A stretch of 64,000 nt of DNA from Streptomyces omiyaensis (GTDB taxonomy: Bacteria; Actinomycetota; Actinomycetes; Streptomycetales; Streptomycetaceae). The translations under genes were made by a program, and so were the position numbers. The notes below the pieces were generated by a model, which made no database searches, had not been told where the DNA came from, and saw only the letters and a program-made list of their open reading frames with translations. The stretch lies in NCBI RefSeq assembly GCF_014650895.1, contig NZ_BMVV01000016.1:62001-126000 (forward strand), in the 5' to 3' direction. This document shows, piece by piece, positions 8,556-16,871 of this stretch (the first letter of the stretch is position 1; the number at the start of each line of letters is the position of its first letter).

Positions 8556-9404
8556 TCATTCCCCGCCGCGCAGCACCGAGTTGCCCTCGTGGGTGCCGTG
8601 CGCCGGTGGTGCGTCGAGGGCGAGGCGGCCGCCGGCCCCGTAGAAGGCGACGGGGTTGCGCCACAGGACCAGGTCCACGTCGTCCTCGCCGAACCCCGAG
8701 GCGAGCATCGCGTCGGCGACCCTGCGGGTCTTGAGCGGGTCGCTCCTCCCCCAGTCCGCGGCCGAGTTGACGAGCACCTTCTCCGGCCCGTGGGCGCGCA
8801 GGACCGCGACCATCCGGTCCTCGTCCATCTTGGTGTCCGGGTAGACGGAGAAGCCGAGCCAGCAGCCGCTCTCCTTCGCCTCCCCCACCGTCGTCTCGTT
8901 GAGGTGGTCGAGGAGCACGCGGTCGGGCGCCAGCGCCGATTCCCGCACGACGTCGATCGTGTGGCGCAGTCCGGCGAGCTTGTCGCGGTGCGGGGTGTGG
9001 ACGAGGGCGGGCAGCCCGTGGTCGGCCGCCATCTGGAGCTGCGCGGCGAAGGCCGTGTCCTCGGCGGGCGTCATCGAGTCGTAGCCGATCTCGCCGACGG
9101 CGACGACGGAGTCCTTGGCGAGGTAGCGGGGCAGGACGTCGAGGACCGGGAGGCAGCGGGGGTCGTTCGCCTCCTTGGGGTTGAGCGCGAGGGCGCAGTG
9201 GTGCGCGATGCCGTACTGGGCGGCCCGGTACGGCTCCCAGCCCAGGAGCGCGTCGAAGTAGTCGAGGAAGCTGGCCGGGGAGGTGCGGGGCTGGCCGAGC
9301 CAGAAGGCGGGCTCGACCAGGGCGCGCACCCCGGCGGCGTACATCGCCTCGTAGTCGTCGGTGGTGCGGGAGCTCATGTGGACGTGCGGGTCGAAGATGC
9401 GCAT
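8556..9404 (-). CDS. eboB: EboB-like TatD-family metal-dependent hydrolase
   Basis: The start at ATG 9404 is supported by a CGGAGGAG ribosome site; upstream extensions of this frame lie inside eboA. The 282-residue product has the amidohydrolase metal motif DPHVHMS at residues about 4-10, VAVGEIGYDS, LVHTPHRDK, LLDHLNE, and a final VNSAADWGRSDP, matching the HxH...E...H...H...D pattern of TatD proteins. It overlaps the 3' end of eboA by 31 nt. The substrate is unknown; family enzymes hydrolyse phosphoester or amide-type bonds. Confidence 0.85.
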   Translation of the reverse strand: MRIFDPHVHMSSRTTDDYEAMYAAGVRALVEPAFWLGQPRTSPASFLDYFDALLGWEPYRAAQYGIAHHCALALNPKEANDPRCLPVLDVLPRYLAKDSVVAVGEIGYDSMTPAEDTAFAAQLQMAADHGLPALVHTPHRDKLAGLRHTIDVVRESALAPDRVLLDHLNETTVGEAKESGCWLGFSVYPDTKMDEDRMVAVLRAHGPEKVLVNSAADWGRSDPLKTRRVADAMLASGFGEDDVDLVLWRNPVAFYGAGGRLALDAPPAHGTHEGNSVLRGGE

Positions 9405-10063
9405 CGGCACTCCTCCGGGGGCGGGTGGGGGCCGCGGGCGGCCAGGGCGAGCACGTGGTGCAGGTCGTCGGGGACGGGGCGGCCGGCGGCGGTGCGCTCG
9501 GCGGCGTGATCGGTGAGCATGCGCGCCAGGTCGGTGTCGCCGTGGGCGCGCCGGGGCAGGTCGGCGACGGCGGAGACGGGGACCTGGGTGAAGAGGCACT
9601 TGAGGACCGCGTGCCGCCACGCGTGCGGGTCGAGGTGGGCCGCGGCGTAGGGGCCCACGGCGGCGGCGACGAGCCGTGCGTCGTGGGTGCGCAGGGCGTC
9701 GTGCACGAGCGGCAGGGCCGCCGGGCCGGGGACGAGGTGGGGCAGGGCGAGCAGGACGGCGCGGCGTTCGGCGGCGCTGCCGCGGTGGTAGAGACGCGTG
9801 AGGTCCTCCGGGCCGGGCCGGGCCGCCGCGAGGAGGAGGGTGCGGGCGGCGTCGGCGTGCTCGGCCCCGCAGGAGCGTCCGGCGGCGGCGAACAGCGGTT
9901 CCCAGGCGGGGGCGGCGCCCGGAGGGTCGGCCGCGGGCGTGCCGCCGTCTCGTTCCGCCTCGGCGAGGGCGTCGTCCAGCCAGGCGCGGGCCGCCGGGGG
10001 AAGCCGTGCGCGGAGGGCGGCGCGCAGGGGGGAGAGGGTGTCCTGGGGCGGGGTGGCGTTCAC
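9374..10063 (-). CDS. eboA: EboA-domain protein
   Basis: A 229-residue protein starting with GTG 10063, whose GTGA overlaps the stop of the upstream TIM-barrel gene. It is alanine- and leucine-rich and helical, with HEAT-like spacing in the second half (DLTRLYHRGSAAERRAVLLALPHL, HDARLVAAAVGPYAAAHLD, AWRHAVLKCLFTQVPVSAV). The last phrase and its place directly before a TatD gene identify it as EboA. No catalytic residues are evident, so a scaffold or adaptor role is possible. The family function is unknown. Confidence 0.78.
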   Translation of the reverse strand: MNATPPQDTLSPLRAALRARLPPAARAWLDDALAEAERDGGTPAADPPGAAPAWEPLFAAAGRSCGAEHADAARTLLLAAARPGPEDLTRLYHRGSAAERRAVLLALPHLVPGPAALPLVHDALRTHDARLVAAAVGPYAAAHLDPHAWRHAVLKCLFTQVPVSAVADLPRRAHGDTDLARMLTDHAAERTAAGRPVPDDLHHVLALAARGPHPPPEECRCASSTRTST

Positions 10064-10947
10064 GCGGTCAGCGATCCTTTCGGCTGCCGGGCGCGGAGGA
10101 AGGACAGGGAGGAGCGGGCGAGTTCCGGTCCGGCGTGGGAGTGGCGCGGGAGTTCGACCACGGTGAGGCCGCGGTAGCCGGTGGAGGCGAGGGCGTCGAG
10201 GACCGGCGGGAAGTCGATCTCGCCGTCGCCGAACGGCAGGTGCTCGTGGACGCCGCGCCGCATGTCCTCGATCTGGACGTGGCGCAGCCAGGGGGCCGCT
10301 TCCCGGACGCAGTCGGCGACCGGCGCGGGTTCCAGGCACCGGCAGTGGCCGATGTCGAGCGTGAGGCCGAGGACTCCGGGGCTCCCGACGAGGGCACGGA
10401 AGTGGTGGAAGTCGGCGAGGGTGGCGAGGAGATGGCCGGGTTCGGGCTCGATCGCGAGCGGGACGCCCGCGGCGTCGGCCGCCTCGACCACCGGGGCGAG
10501 GGCGGCCGCGAGACGTGCCCAGGCGGTGTCCGGGCCGGTTCCCGGCGGGGTGGGCCCGCTGAAGCAGTGCACGGCGTGGGCGCCGAGGTCGGCGGCGGTG
10601 CGCACGGCGGTGAGGAGCAGCCGGACACGTGCCGTGCGGGCCCGCGGGTCGGGGTCGAGCAGGGAGGGACCGTGCTTGCGGCGCGGATCGAGGACGTAGC
10701 GGGCGCCGGTCTCGACGGTGGCGGTGAGGCCGAGGGAGCCCAGTCGGCGCGCCACGCGTGCGGTGCGGGCGGCCAGGCCGGGGGCGAGGGGGTCGAGGTG
10801 CATGTGGTCGAGGGTGAGGCCGACGCCGTCGTAGCCGAGGTCGGCGAGGAGGCCGAGGGCGTCGTCGAGCCGCAGGTCGGTGAGGCCGTTGGTGCCGTAG
10901 CCGAAGCGGAGACCGGTCGCGGGGCCGGCGGGCGGGGTCCGGTTCAC
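10060..10947 (-). CDS. Sugar-phosphate isomerase/epimerase-like TIM barrel in the ebo operon
   Basis: The GTG at 10947 overlaps the prenyltransferase stop (GTGA). The 295-residue product is a xylose-isomerase-like TIM barrel with metal-ligand candidates in LAIEPEPGHLL, LTLDIGHC, HVQIEDMRRGVHEHLPFGDGEIDF and VVELPRHSH, the usual E-D-H-E arrangement. This gene and the inositol-phosphate-synthase-like gene take the places where cyanobacterial ebo clusters carry the dehydroquinate-synthase-like eboD. A precise substrate cannot be assigned. Confidence 0.85.
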   Translation of the reverse strand: MNRTPPAGPATGLRFGYGTNGLTDLRLDDALGLLADLGYDGVGLTLDHMHLDPLAPGLAARTARVARRLGSLGLTATVETGARYVLDPRRKHGPSLLDPDPRARTARVRLLLTAVRTAADLGAHAVHCFSGPTPPGTGPDTAWARLAAALAPVVEAADAAGVPLAIEPEPGHLLATLADFHHFRALVGSPGVLGLTLDIGHCRCLEPAPVADCVREAAPWLRHVQIEDMRRGVHEHLPFGDGEIDFPPVLDALASTGYRGLTVVELPRHSHAGPELARSSLSFLRARQPKGSLTA

Positions 10948-12074
10948 GTGGGGCTGACCTTTCGCGCGAGGCGGCGGGCGACCGGCGCGAGACCGAGCAG
11001 GGCCGTGCCCGCCACGGGTGAGCCGGAACGGGCGGCCAGCACGGCCTGGAGGGGGATCATGGCCCGGACACCGCCGCCGACCGCACGTTGCGTGAGGTGG
11101 GGGGAAGGGTTCAGGACCGCGTGGAGGAGAGGGCCGGCGACGGTACGGAGGTAGGCGCCGGCCATGATCACCGCGACCCGGTCCGACGCGACGCGGTGGC
11201 GGCCCGCCGGAGACGGGGCGGGCGCGGGTGGTGGGGCGGGTGCGGGTGGTGGGGCGGCCCGCCGGAGGATCGCGCGGGGGAGCCGCGTCGCGGTGCCGTG
11301 CCGGTCGCCGCTGCCGGTGCGCGGCGGGGTGCGGCGCTCCGCGGCGGGCGAGGGCGGTCCGGAGCCGGCGGCGAGGAGGGCGAGGAGCACCGCCGCGGCG
11401 AGGGCGCCCGCCGGAGCCGCGGTGGAGCCGCCGTCGGCTTCGTGCCGGGAGACGGCGGTGACGGCGTAGGTGTGCGCGGCCAGGGCCGCGGCGGACGGCG
11501 CGGCGGCGGCCAGGGCGGCGGTCACGGCCCGCCCGCCGCCCGCCGCCGCCCCGGTTCGCGGGGGTCCCTGCGCCGCGGGACGGGTCTCCCGCACCCGTCC
11601 CGCGGAGGCCGTCGCCAGGGCGCCGAGGAGGACGTCCAGGCCGCGGGCGGCGCCCATCGCCGCCGGTCCGGCGGCCGTGTGCTTGAGGCGGAGGTCGTAG
11701 GCCCACACCGTCGCGGCCAGTGCCGAGGCGGCGGCCAGCGCCGGCCGTCCCGCGCGGGAGGCGAGGGCCAGGCCCGCGGCGGTGAGGACGCCGGCCGCGC
11801 CGAGGGCGGCGGCCGGGGCGACGCGGCCCGACGGCAGGGGCCGCCCCGGGCGTTCGACGGCGTCGACGTGGCGGTCCGCCCAGTCGTTGAGCGCCATGCC
11901 CGCCTCGTACAGGCAGACGGAGGCGCCGACGGCCCACGCCGTTCCCCGGCCGGGCCCCGGTCCGGCGGCCGCCGCCCCCGCGAGGGCGTCGCCGGGGACG
12001 CTGGGCAGCGCCGACACCCGCAGCAGCTCGCTCCACGCCCGTGCGGTCCCCGGGCGCGGCGGGACGCCGGTCAT
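10944..12074 (-). CDS. eboC: EboC-like UbiA-superfamily prenyltransferase (SCO3242-type)
   Basis: A 376-residue, strongly hydrophobic integral membrane protein. The first Asp-rich motif NDWADRHVDAVERPGRPLPSG (about residues 63-83) and the basic YDLRLKHT segment are hallmarks of UbiA prenyltransferases. A low-complexity loop of about 80 residues (Pro/Ala/Arg-rich, about 200-290) interrupts the later helices and is unusual for the family. The ATG at 12074 overlaps the stop of the preceding gene (ATGA). It probably transfers a polyprenyl group from a diphosphate in the membrane; the acceptor is unknown. Confidence 0.85.
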   Translation of the reverse strand: MTGVPPRPGTARAWSELLRVSALPSVPGDALAGAAAAGPGPGRGTAWAVGASVCLYEAGMALNDWADRHVDAVERPGRPLPSGRVAPAAALGAAGVLTAAGLALASRAGRPALAAASALAATVWAYDLRLKHTAAGPAAMGAARGLDVLLGALATASAGRVRETRPAAQGPPRTGAAAGGGRAVTAALAAAAPSAAALAAHTYAVTAVSRHEADGGSTAAPAGALAAAVLLALLAAGSGPPSPAAERRTPPRTGSGDRHGTATRLPRAILRRAAPPPAPAPPPAPAPSPAGRHRVASDRVAVIMAGAYLRTVAGPLLHAVLNPSPHLTQRAVGGGVRAMIPLQAVLAARSGSPVAGTALLGLAPVARRLARKVSPT

Positions 12075-13222
12075 CGGGCCCCGTCCCGGAGCCGGCTCGC
12101 GAAGGCGAGGAGGGCGTCGAACTGCTCGGCCAGGGCGGCGGGGCCGCCGTCCGGGTCCTTGAAGTAGAAGCCGAGTTCGGGACGGGGGCCGGTGAGGCCG
12201 GCCTCGTGGGCGCGGGCGACGAACCGGGCCAGGTCCAGGACGAGGGGGGCGGCGAGGGCCGAGTCGCAGCCCTGCCACACGGTCTGGAGGATCATGCGGG
12301 AGCCGAGGAATCCGTCGAAGGCGACGTGGTCCCAGGCCGTCTTCCATTCGCCGAGGGCCGGGACGTCGTCGATGTGGACGGTGCCCTCGACACCGGGGCC
12401 GAGGGTGTCGGCGAGCACGCGTTCCTTGCCGGCGTTCTTCGCCGCGGCGGCGGCCGGATCGGCCAGCGTGGCGCCGTCGCCGCCGCCGAGCAGATTGGTG
12501 CCGGACCAGGCGCGCACGGCGAGCGCCCGTTGCACGAACATCGGGGCGAGGACGGACCGCAGCAGCGTCTGGCCCGTCTTGCCGTCGCGGCCCGCGTGCG
12601 GGACGGCGCCCGCGGCGACGGCCTCGGCGAGGGCGGGGGCGAGCAGGCCGGCGGAGGGGGTGAAGTTGACGTGGGGGCAGCCGGCGCGGAGCGCGGCGGC
12701 GGCGTAGAGCGCGCTCGCCGGGAGGCGGGGGGCGTCCGGGTCCGGGAGCGGCTCCGTGGAGGCGACGTGGACGACGACGACCCGGGCGAGGGCGTGGCGG
12801 GTGCGGAACCCGGCGAGGTCGTCGGTGAAGCGGTCGATCAGTTCCTCGTCGGTCCGGAGGTCGCCGGGCAGTGGGCCGCCGGGCCGTATCTCCTCGTCCG
12901 CCGCGGCCAGTTCGGCGTGGACGGCCCGGGCGAGGCCGGTGGGCAGGACCCCGGCCGCGGTGAGGTCCTCGGCGCGTTTCGGCAGCGGGCAGTCGGCGGT
13001 GTCGTGGCCGCCGAAGACGAGGGTGTCGAGCGGAGGGAGCCCGGCGTCGGCGAACGGGGGGATCTCGGTGACCATGCCGGTCGGGGGATGGAGTCCGGCG
13101 GTGACGGCGGCGCAGCCGGCGACGGCCGTGGTCGCCACCGAGCCGCGGGCCCCGACGAACCAGACTCCGGTGCGTCCGGTCCGGTCGTCGGCCGGTGTGG
13201 GCTGAGCGTTCCCGTGGTGCAC
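12071..13222 (-). CDS. Inositol-3-phosphate synthase family protein, first gene of the ebo-type operon
   Basis: GTG 13222 is chosen because AGGGAGGCAGCCC lies just upstream; an ATG at 13252 is possible but sits next to a terminator-like hairpin. The 383-residue product has an NAD-binding GVWFVGARGSVATTAVAG start and the family segments SGTNLLGGGDGATLADP, KNAGKERVLADTLGPG and WDHVAFDGFLG. Myo-inositol-1-phosphate synthases convert glucose-6-phosphate to inositol-3-phosphate using NAD. Here the gene heads an operon with a prenyltransferase and a phosphodiesterase, so it may make a cyclitol head group for a lipid or other metabolite rather than housekeeping inositol. That function is inference. 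Confidence 0.85.
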   Translation of the reverse strand: MHHGNAQPTPADDRTGRTGVWFVGARGSVATTAVAGCAAVTAGLHPPTGMVTEIPPFADAGLPPLDTLVFGGHDTADCPLPKRAEDLTAAGVLPTGLARAVHAELAAADEEIRPGGPLPGDLRTDEELIDRFTDDLAGFRTRHALARVVVVHVASTEPLPDPDAPRLPASALYAAAALRAGCPHVNFTPSAGLLAPALAEAVAAGAVPHAGRDGKTGQTLLRSVLAPMFVQRALAVRAWSGTNLLGGGDGATLADPAAAAAKNAGKERVLADTLGPGVEGTVHIDDVPALGEWKTAWDHVAFDGFLGSRMILQTVWQGCDSALAAPLVLDLARFVARAHEAGLTGPRPELGFYFKDPDGGPAALAEQFDALLAFASRLRDGAR

Positions 13223-13261
13223 GGGCTGCCTCCCTGACGTGTGGGGTGTCATCGGGGTGGA

Positions 13262-13301
13262 GACGGCGGGCGGGGGGTACGGCGCCCCCTCGCCCGCCGT
13301 C
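13262..13301 (-). terminator. Strong hairpin between the isomerase operon and the ebo-type operon
   Basis: Arms at 13262-13277 and 13286-13301 pair over 16 bp with a single G-U wobble and an 8-nt loop. It lies 56 nt after the stop of the isomerase gene on the minus strand. It would end the sugar operon, but only about 40 nt remain before the inositol-phosphate-synthase GTG, so it may instead act as an attenuator. There is no U-tract, as is common in actinomycetes. Confidence 0.7.
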
Positions 13302-13356
13302 GCTCGTGGGTGACCCCGCGTGCGCGGCGGCGCGCGGCGGGGTCCGTGCGGCGGGG

Positions 13357-14364
13357 CTACTCGCCCCGCCCCGTGAAGGCGGCGTCGAAGGCGGCGGCCG
13401 GCGGGTCGACGTCGAAGCGCTTGAGGTGGGCGAGGGCCTCCGGCGCGCCCGCGAGCCGGTCCATGCCCGCGTCCTCCCACTCCACCGAGACCGGGCCGTC
13501 GTAGCCGATCGAGCGCAGCATCCGGAAGACGTCCTCCCAGGGGACGTTGCCGCGTCCGGCGGAGACGAAGTCCCAGCCCCGGCGCGGGTCGCCCCAGGGC
13601 AGGTGGGAGCCCAGGCGTCCGTTGCGCCCGTCGAGGCGGGTGCGGGCCTCCTTGCAGTCCACGTGGTAGATCCGGTCGCGGAAGTCGTAGAGGAAGCCGA
13701 CCGGGTCGATGTCCTGCCAGACGAAGTGGCTGGGGTCGAAGTTGAGCCCGAAGGCGGGCCGGTTGCCGACGGCCTCCAGCGCCCGCTTCGTGGTCCAGTA
13801 GTCGTAGGCGATCTCGCTGGGGTGGACCTCGTGGGCGAAGCGGACGCCTTCGGCGTCGAAGACGTCGAGGACCGGGTTCCAGCGCTCGGCGAAGTCCTCG
13901 TAGCCGCGCTCGACCATGTGCTCGGGGACGGGCGGGAACATGGCGACCAGGTGCCAGATCGAGGAGCCGGTGAAGCCGACGACGGTGTCGACGCCGAAGG
14001 CGGCCGCGGCCCGCGCGGTGTCCTTCATCTCCGCGGCGGCCCGCCTGCGCACCCCCTCGGGCTCTCCGTCGCCCCAGATCCGGGCGGGCAGGATGGCCCG
14101 GTGGCGTTCGTCGACGGGGTCGTCGCAGACGGCCTGGCCGACCAGGTGCTGGGAGACGGCCCAGCACCGCAGGCCGTACTTCTCCAGGAGGTCGTGGCGG
14201 CTGTGCAGGTACGAGGGGTCGGCGAGGGCCTTGTCGACCTCGAAGTGGTCGCCCCAGCAGGCGAGTTCGAGACCGTCATAGCCGAAGTCGCGGGCGAGGG
14301 AGCAGACCTGTTCGAGCGGCAGGTCGGCCCACTGACCGGTGAACAGGGTGAACGGACGGGCCAT
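13357..14364 (-). CDS. Sugar-phosphate isomerase/epimerase (xylose-isomerase-like TIM barrel)
   Basis: A 335-residue TIM-barrel protein with the metal-site pattern seen in this family: AHEVHPSEIAYD, LNFDPSHFVWQ, YHVDCKEA and VSVEWEDAGMD. GAGGAGA precedes the ATG at 14364. It lies 9 bp after the Gfo/Idh/MocA gene and ends the sugar operon. Such isomerase/dehydrogenase pairs commonly act on inositol or keto-sugars, in keeping with the ribose/inositol-type transporter upstream. The exact sugar is unknown. Confidence 0.88.
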   Translation of the reverse strand: MARPFTLFTGQWADLPLEQVCSLARDFGYDGLELACWGDHFEVDKALADPSYLHSRHDLLEKYGLRCWAVSQHLVGQAVCDDPVDERHRAILPARIWGDGEPEGVRRRAAAEMKDTARAAAAFGVDTVVGFTGSSIWHLVAMFPPVPEHMVERGYEDFAERWNPVLDVFDAEGVRFAHEVHPSEIAYDYWTTKRALEAVGNRPAFGLNFDPSHFVWQDIDPVGFLYDFRDRIYHVDCKEARTRLDGRNGRLGSHLPWGDPRRGWDFVSAGRGNVPWEDVFRMLRSIGYDGPVSVEWEDAGMDRLAGAPEALAHLKRFDVDPPAAAFDAAFTGRGE

Positions 14365-14373
14365 GGTGTCTCC

Positions 14374-15636
14374 TCAGACCTGGGCCTCGGTACGGGCGGC
14401 GGCGGCCGGCGCACTCGTCGCGGACGGCGGGGACGCGGGGCGGGTCACGGGTACGGGCGTGTAGACGGCGTTGTTCGCGGCGCTCTCCTCCACGGCCGCG
14501 AGGACCCGCTGCACCTGGAGTCCGTCGGCGAAGGAGGGCGAGGGGTCTGCGCCCGCGGCGATGGCGAGGACCAGGTCGCGGGCCTGGTGGGCGAAGGTGT
14601 GCTCGTATCCGAGGACGTGGCCGGGCGGCCACCACGCCTCCAGGTAGGGGTGGTCGGGCTCGGTGACGAGGATCCGGCGGAATCCCGCGGTGGCGGCCGG
14701 CTCTCGGTGGTCGTGGTAGAGCAGTTCGTTGAGCCGTTCCAGGTCGAAGGCGAGGGAGCCGAGGGATCCGCTGATCTCCAGCCGCAGGGCGTTCTTGCGG
14801 CCGGGGGCCATGCGGCTGGCCTCGAAGGTGGCCAGCGCCCCGGAGGCGAGGCGGCCGGTGAAGACGGCCGCGTCGTCGACGGTGACGGGGCCGCGTCCGG
14901 CGCCGCCGGACGCGCCCGGCCCGGCGGAGACGCCCGCGAGCAGGGGGCGTTCCCTGACGAAGGTCTCCAGCTGCGCCGAGACCCCGGCCAGCGGCTCCCC
15001 CGCCAGGAACTGGGCGAGGTCCACGATGTGCGCACCGAGGTCACCGAGGGCGCCGGAGCCGGCGTGCTGCCGCTCCAGCCGCCAGGTCAGCGGGAAGTCC
15101 GGGGCCACGAGCCAGTCCTGGAGGTACGTCAGGCGTACGTGGCGGAGAGCGCCGATGCGTCCCTCCTCGACGAGCCGGCGGGCGAGGGCGATCGCGGGGA
15201 CGCGCCGGTAGTTGAAGCCGACCATCGCCACCTGGCCGCGGCTCCTGGCCCGTTCGGCGGCCTCGGTCATCGCCTCGGCCTCGGCGACGGTGTTGGCGAG
15301 CGGCTTCTCGCACAGCACGTGCTTGCCGGCGTCGAGCGCCGCGACGGCGATCTCGGCGTGCCGGTCGCCCGGGGTGCAGATGTCGACGAGCTGGACGTCG
15401 TCGCGGGCGATGAGGCGCCGCCAGTCGGTCTCTGCGGCTGCCCAGCCGTGCCGTGCGGCGGCGGCGTGCACGGCGGCGCGGTCCCGGCCGGCGACGGCGG
15501 CGAGGACCGGACGCAGTGGCAGGTCGAAGACGCGGCCGGCGGTGCGCCACCCCTGGGAGTGGGCGGCGCCCATGAACGCGTAGCCGATCAGGCCGACGCC
15601 GAGTGTCGGCGCGGTCTCGCTGTCCCTCTGTTCCAT
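14374..15636 (-). CDS. Gfo/Idh/MocA-family NAD(P)-dependent oxidoreductase
   Basis: The start at ATG 15636 has GGAGA about 4 nt upstream. The 420-residue product shows the Rossmann opening LGVGLIGYAFMGAAHSQGW, the family EKPLANT sequence (with the catalytic-type Lys), and a C-terminal alpha/beta domain with GDLGAHIVDLAQFL. It is predicted to oxidise or reduce a sugar, inositol or glycoside ring hydroxyl. It stands between the binding lipoprotein (129 bp upstream) and the isomerase gene, so it belongs to a catabolic operon. The last about 25 residues are a Ser/Pro/Ala-rich tail. Confidence 0.9.
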   Translation of the reverse strand: MEQRDSETAPTLGVGLIGYAFMGAAHSQGWRTAGRVFDLPLRPVLAAVAGRDRAAVHAAAARHGWAAAETDWRRLIARDDVQLVDICTPGDRHAEIAVAALDAGKHVLCEKPLANTVAEAEAMTEAAERARSRGQVAMVGFNYRRVPAIALARRLVEEGRIGALRHVRLTYLQDWLVAPDFPLTWRLERQHAGSGALGDLGAHIVDLAQFLAGEPLAGVSAQLETFVRERPLLAGVSAGPGASGGAGRGPVTVDDAAVFTGRLASGALATFEASRMAPGRKNALRLEISGSLGSLAFDLERLNELLYHDHREPAATAGFRRILVTEPDHPYLEAWWPPGHVLGYEHTFAHQARDLVLAIAAGADPSPSFADGLQVQRVLAAVEESAANNAVYTPVPVTRPASPPSATSAPAAAARTEAQV

Positions 15637-15764
15637 GGGTCTCCAATCGCGGTACCGGCCGCGGCGGCCGGTGGAGCCGTCGGCTCCGTGGTGCTCGGTG
15701 AGCCGGGGTCCCGGGCGGTGCGGCTGCGGGGTCGCCGGGTCCGTCCGGGGCGGCGCACGGGCCG

Positions 15765-16817
15765 TCAGTTGAAGCCGGTGGGAAGGTAGTCGCCGACGTT
15801 GTCCTTGGTGACGACGGCCGAGTAGAGGGTCACCGACGAGGGGATCTCCAGTTCGGCCATGCCGCCGATGCCCTTGCCCTGTCCGAGGGCGCGGGCGAGG
15901 TCGATGGCGGAGGCGGCCATGGTCGGCGGGTAGAGGACGGTGGCCTTGAGGACGCCGTCGTCGGCCTTGATGGCGTCCATGGCCGATCTGGCGCCGGCGC
16001 CGCCCACCATGAGGAAGTCCTTGCGGCCGGCCTGGGCGATGGCGCGGAGGGCGCCGACGCCCTGGTCGTCGTCGTGGTTCCACAGGGCGTCGAACCGGGG
16101 CTGGGCCTGGAGGAGTTGGGCCATCTTGGCCTGGCCGGACTCGACGGTGAACTCGGCCGCCTGCCGGGCCACCTTGGTGATGTTGGGGTAGTTCTTCAGG
16201 GCGTCGTCGAAGCCCTGGGAGCGCTGCTTGGTCAGTTCGAGGTTGTCCAGACCGGCGAGCTCGACGACCTTGGCGTCCGGCTTGCCCTTGAGCTGTTCCC
16301 CGATGTACCGGCCGGCGTTGAGGCCCATGCCGTAGTTGTCGCCGCCGATCCAGCAGCGGTACGCCTGCGGGGAGGCGAAGACGCGGTCCAGGTTGACGAC
16401 GGGGATGCCGGCGGCCATGGCCTGGAGGCCGACCTGGGTGAGCGCCTTGCCGTCGGCCGGGAGGATGACGAGGACGTCGACCTTCTTGTTGATGAGGGTC
16501 TGGATCTGGCCGATCTGCGCGGCGGTGTCGTTGGAGCCCTCGGTGATCTCCAGCGTGACGTCGGCGTACTTCTTCGCGCGGTCCCTGGCGTTCTGGTTGA
16601 TGGCGTTGAGCCAGCCGTGGTCGGCCTGCGGTCCGGCGAAGCCGATGGTGACGGGCTTTCCGGGCTTGTCGTCCGCGACGGGCGCGTTGCCGGCGGCGCT
16701 GGGGGCGGCCTGGTTCTTGGGTTCGTTGCTGGTGCAGGCCGTGAGGAGCGCTCCGGCGGAGACGGCGGCGGAGCCGAGGAGCAGTCCTCTGCGGCTGGGG
16801 ATGCGGGACTCGGGCAT
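15765..16817 (-). CDS. Sugar ABC transporter substrate-binding lipoprotein (ribose/inositol type)
   Basis: A 350-residue periplasmic-binding-protein-like 1 member. The leader has both a twin-arginine sequence (SRRGLLLG) and a lipobox (LLTAC), so it is probably a Tat-exported lipoprotein anchored outside the membrane. Mature-domain motifs include VTIGFAGPQADHGWLNAI, NKKVDVLVILPADGKAL, GIPVVNLDR and ALWNHDDDQGVGALRAI, as in ribose- and inositol-binding proteins. It follows the permease gene after 54 bp. The ligand is not determined by sequence. Confidence 0.92.
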   Translation of the reverse strand: MPESRIPSRRGLLLGSAAVSAGALLTACTSNEPKNQAAPSAAGNAPVADDKPGKPVTIGFAGPQADHGWLNAINQNARDRAKKYADVTLEITEGSNDTAAQIGQIQTLINKKVDVLVILPADGKALTQVGLQAMAAGIPVVNLDRVFASPQAYRCWIGGDNYGMGLNAGRYIGEQLKGKPDAKVVELAGLDNLELTKQRSQGFDDALKNYPNITKVARQAAEFTVESGQAKMAQLLQAQPRFDALWNHDDDQGVGALRAIAQAGRKDFLMVGGAGARSAMDAIKADDGVLKATVLYPPTMAASAIDLARALGQGKGIGGMAELEIPSSVTLYSAVVTKDNVGDYLPTGFN

Positions 16818-16871
16818 GACGGATCGACCTCCGGGAGGGGCGGGACGGGATGCGGGGGGATGTGAGGGGGG

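Noticed and set aside
13223..13252. An upstream ATG start at 13252 for the inositol-phosphate-synthase-like gene
   Set aside because: It lies 10 bp from a terminator-type hairpin and lacks a ribosome site; GTG 13222 has a good one.
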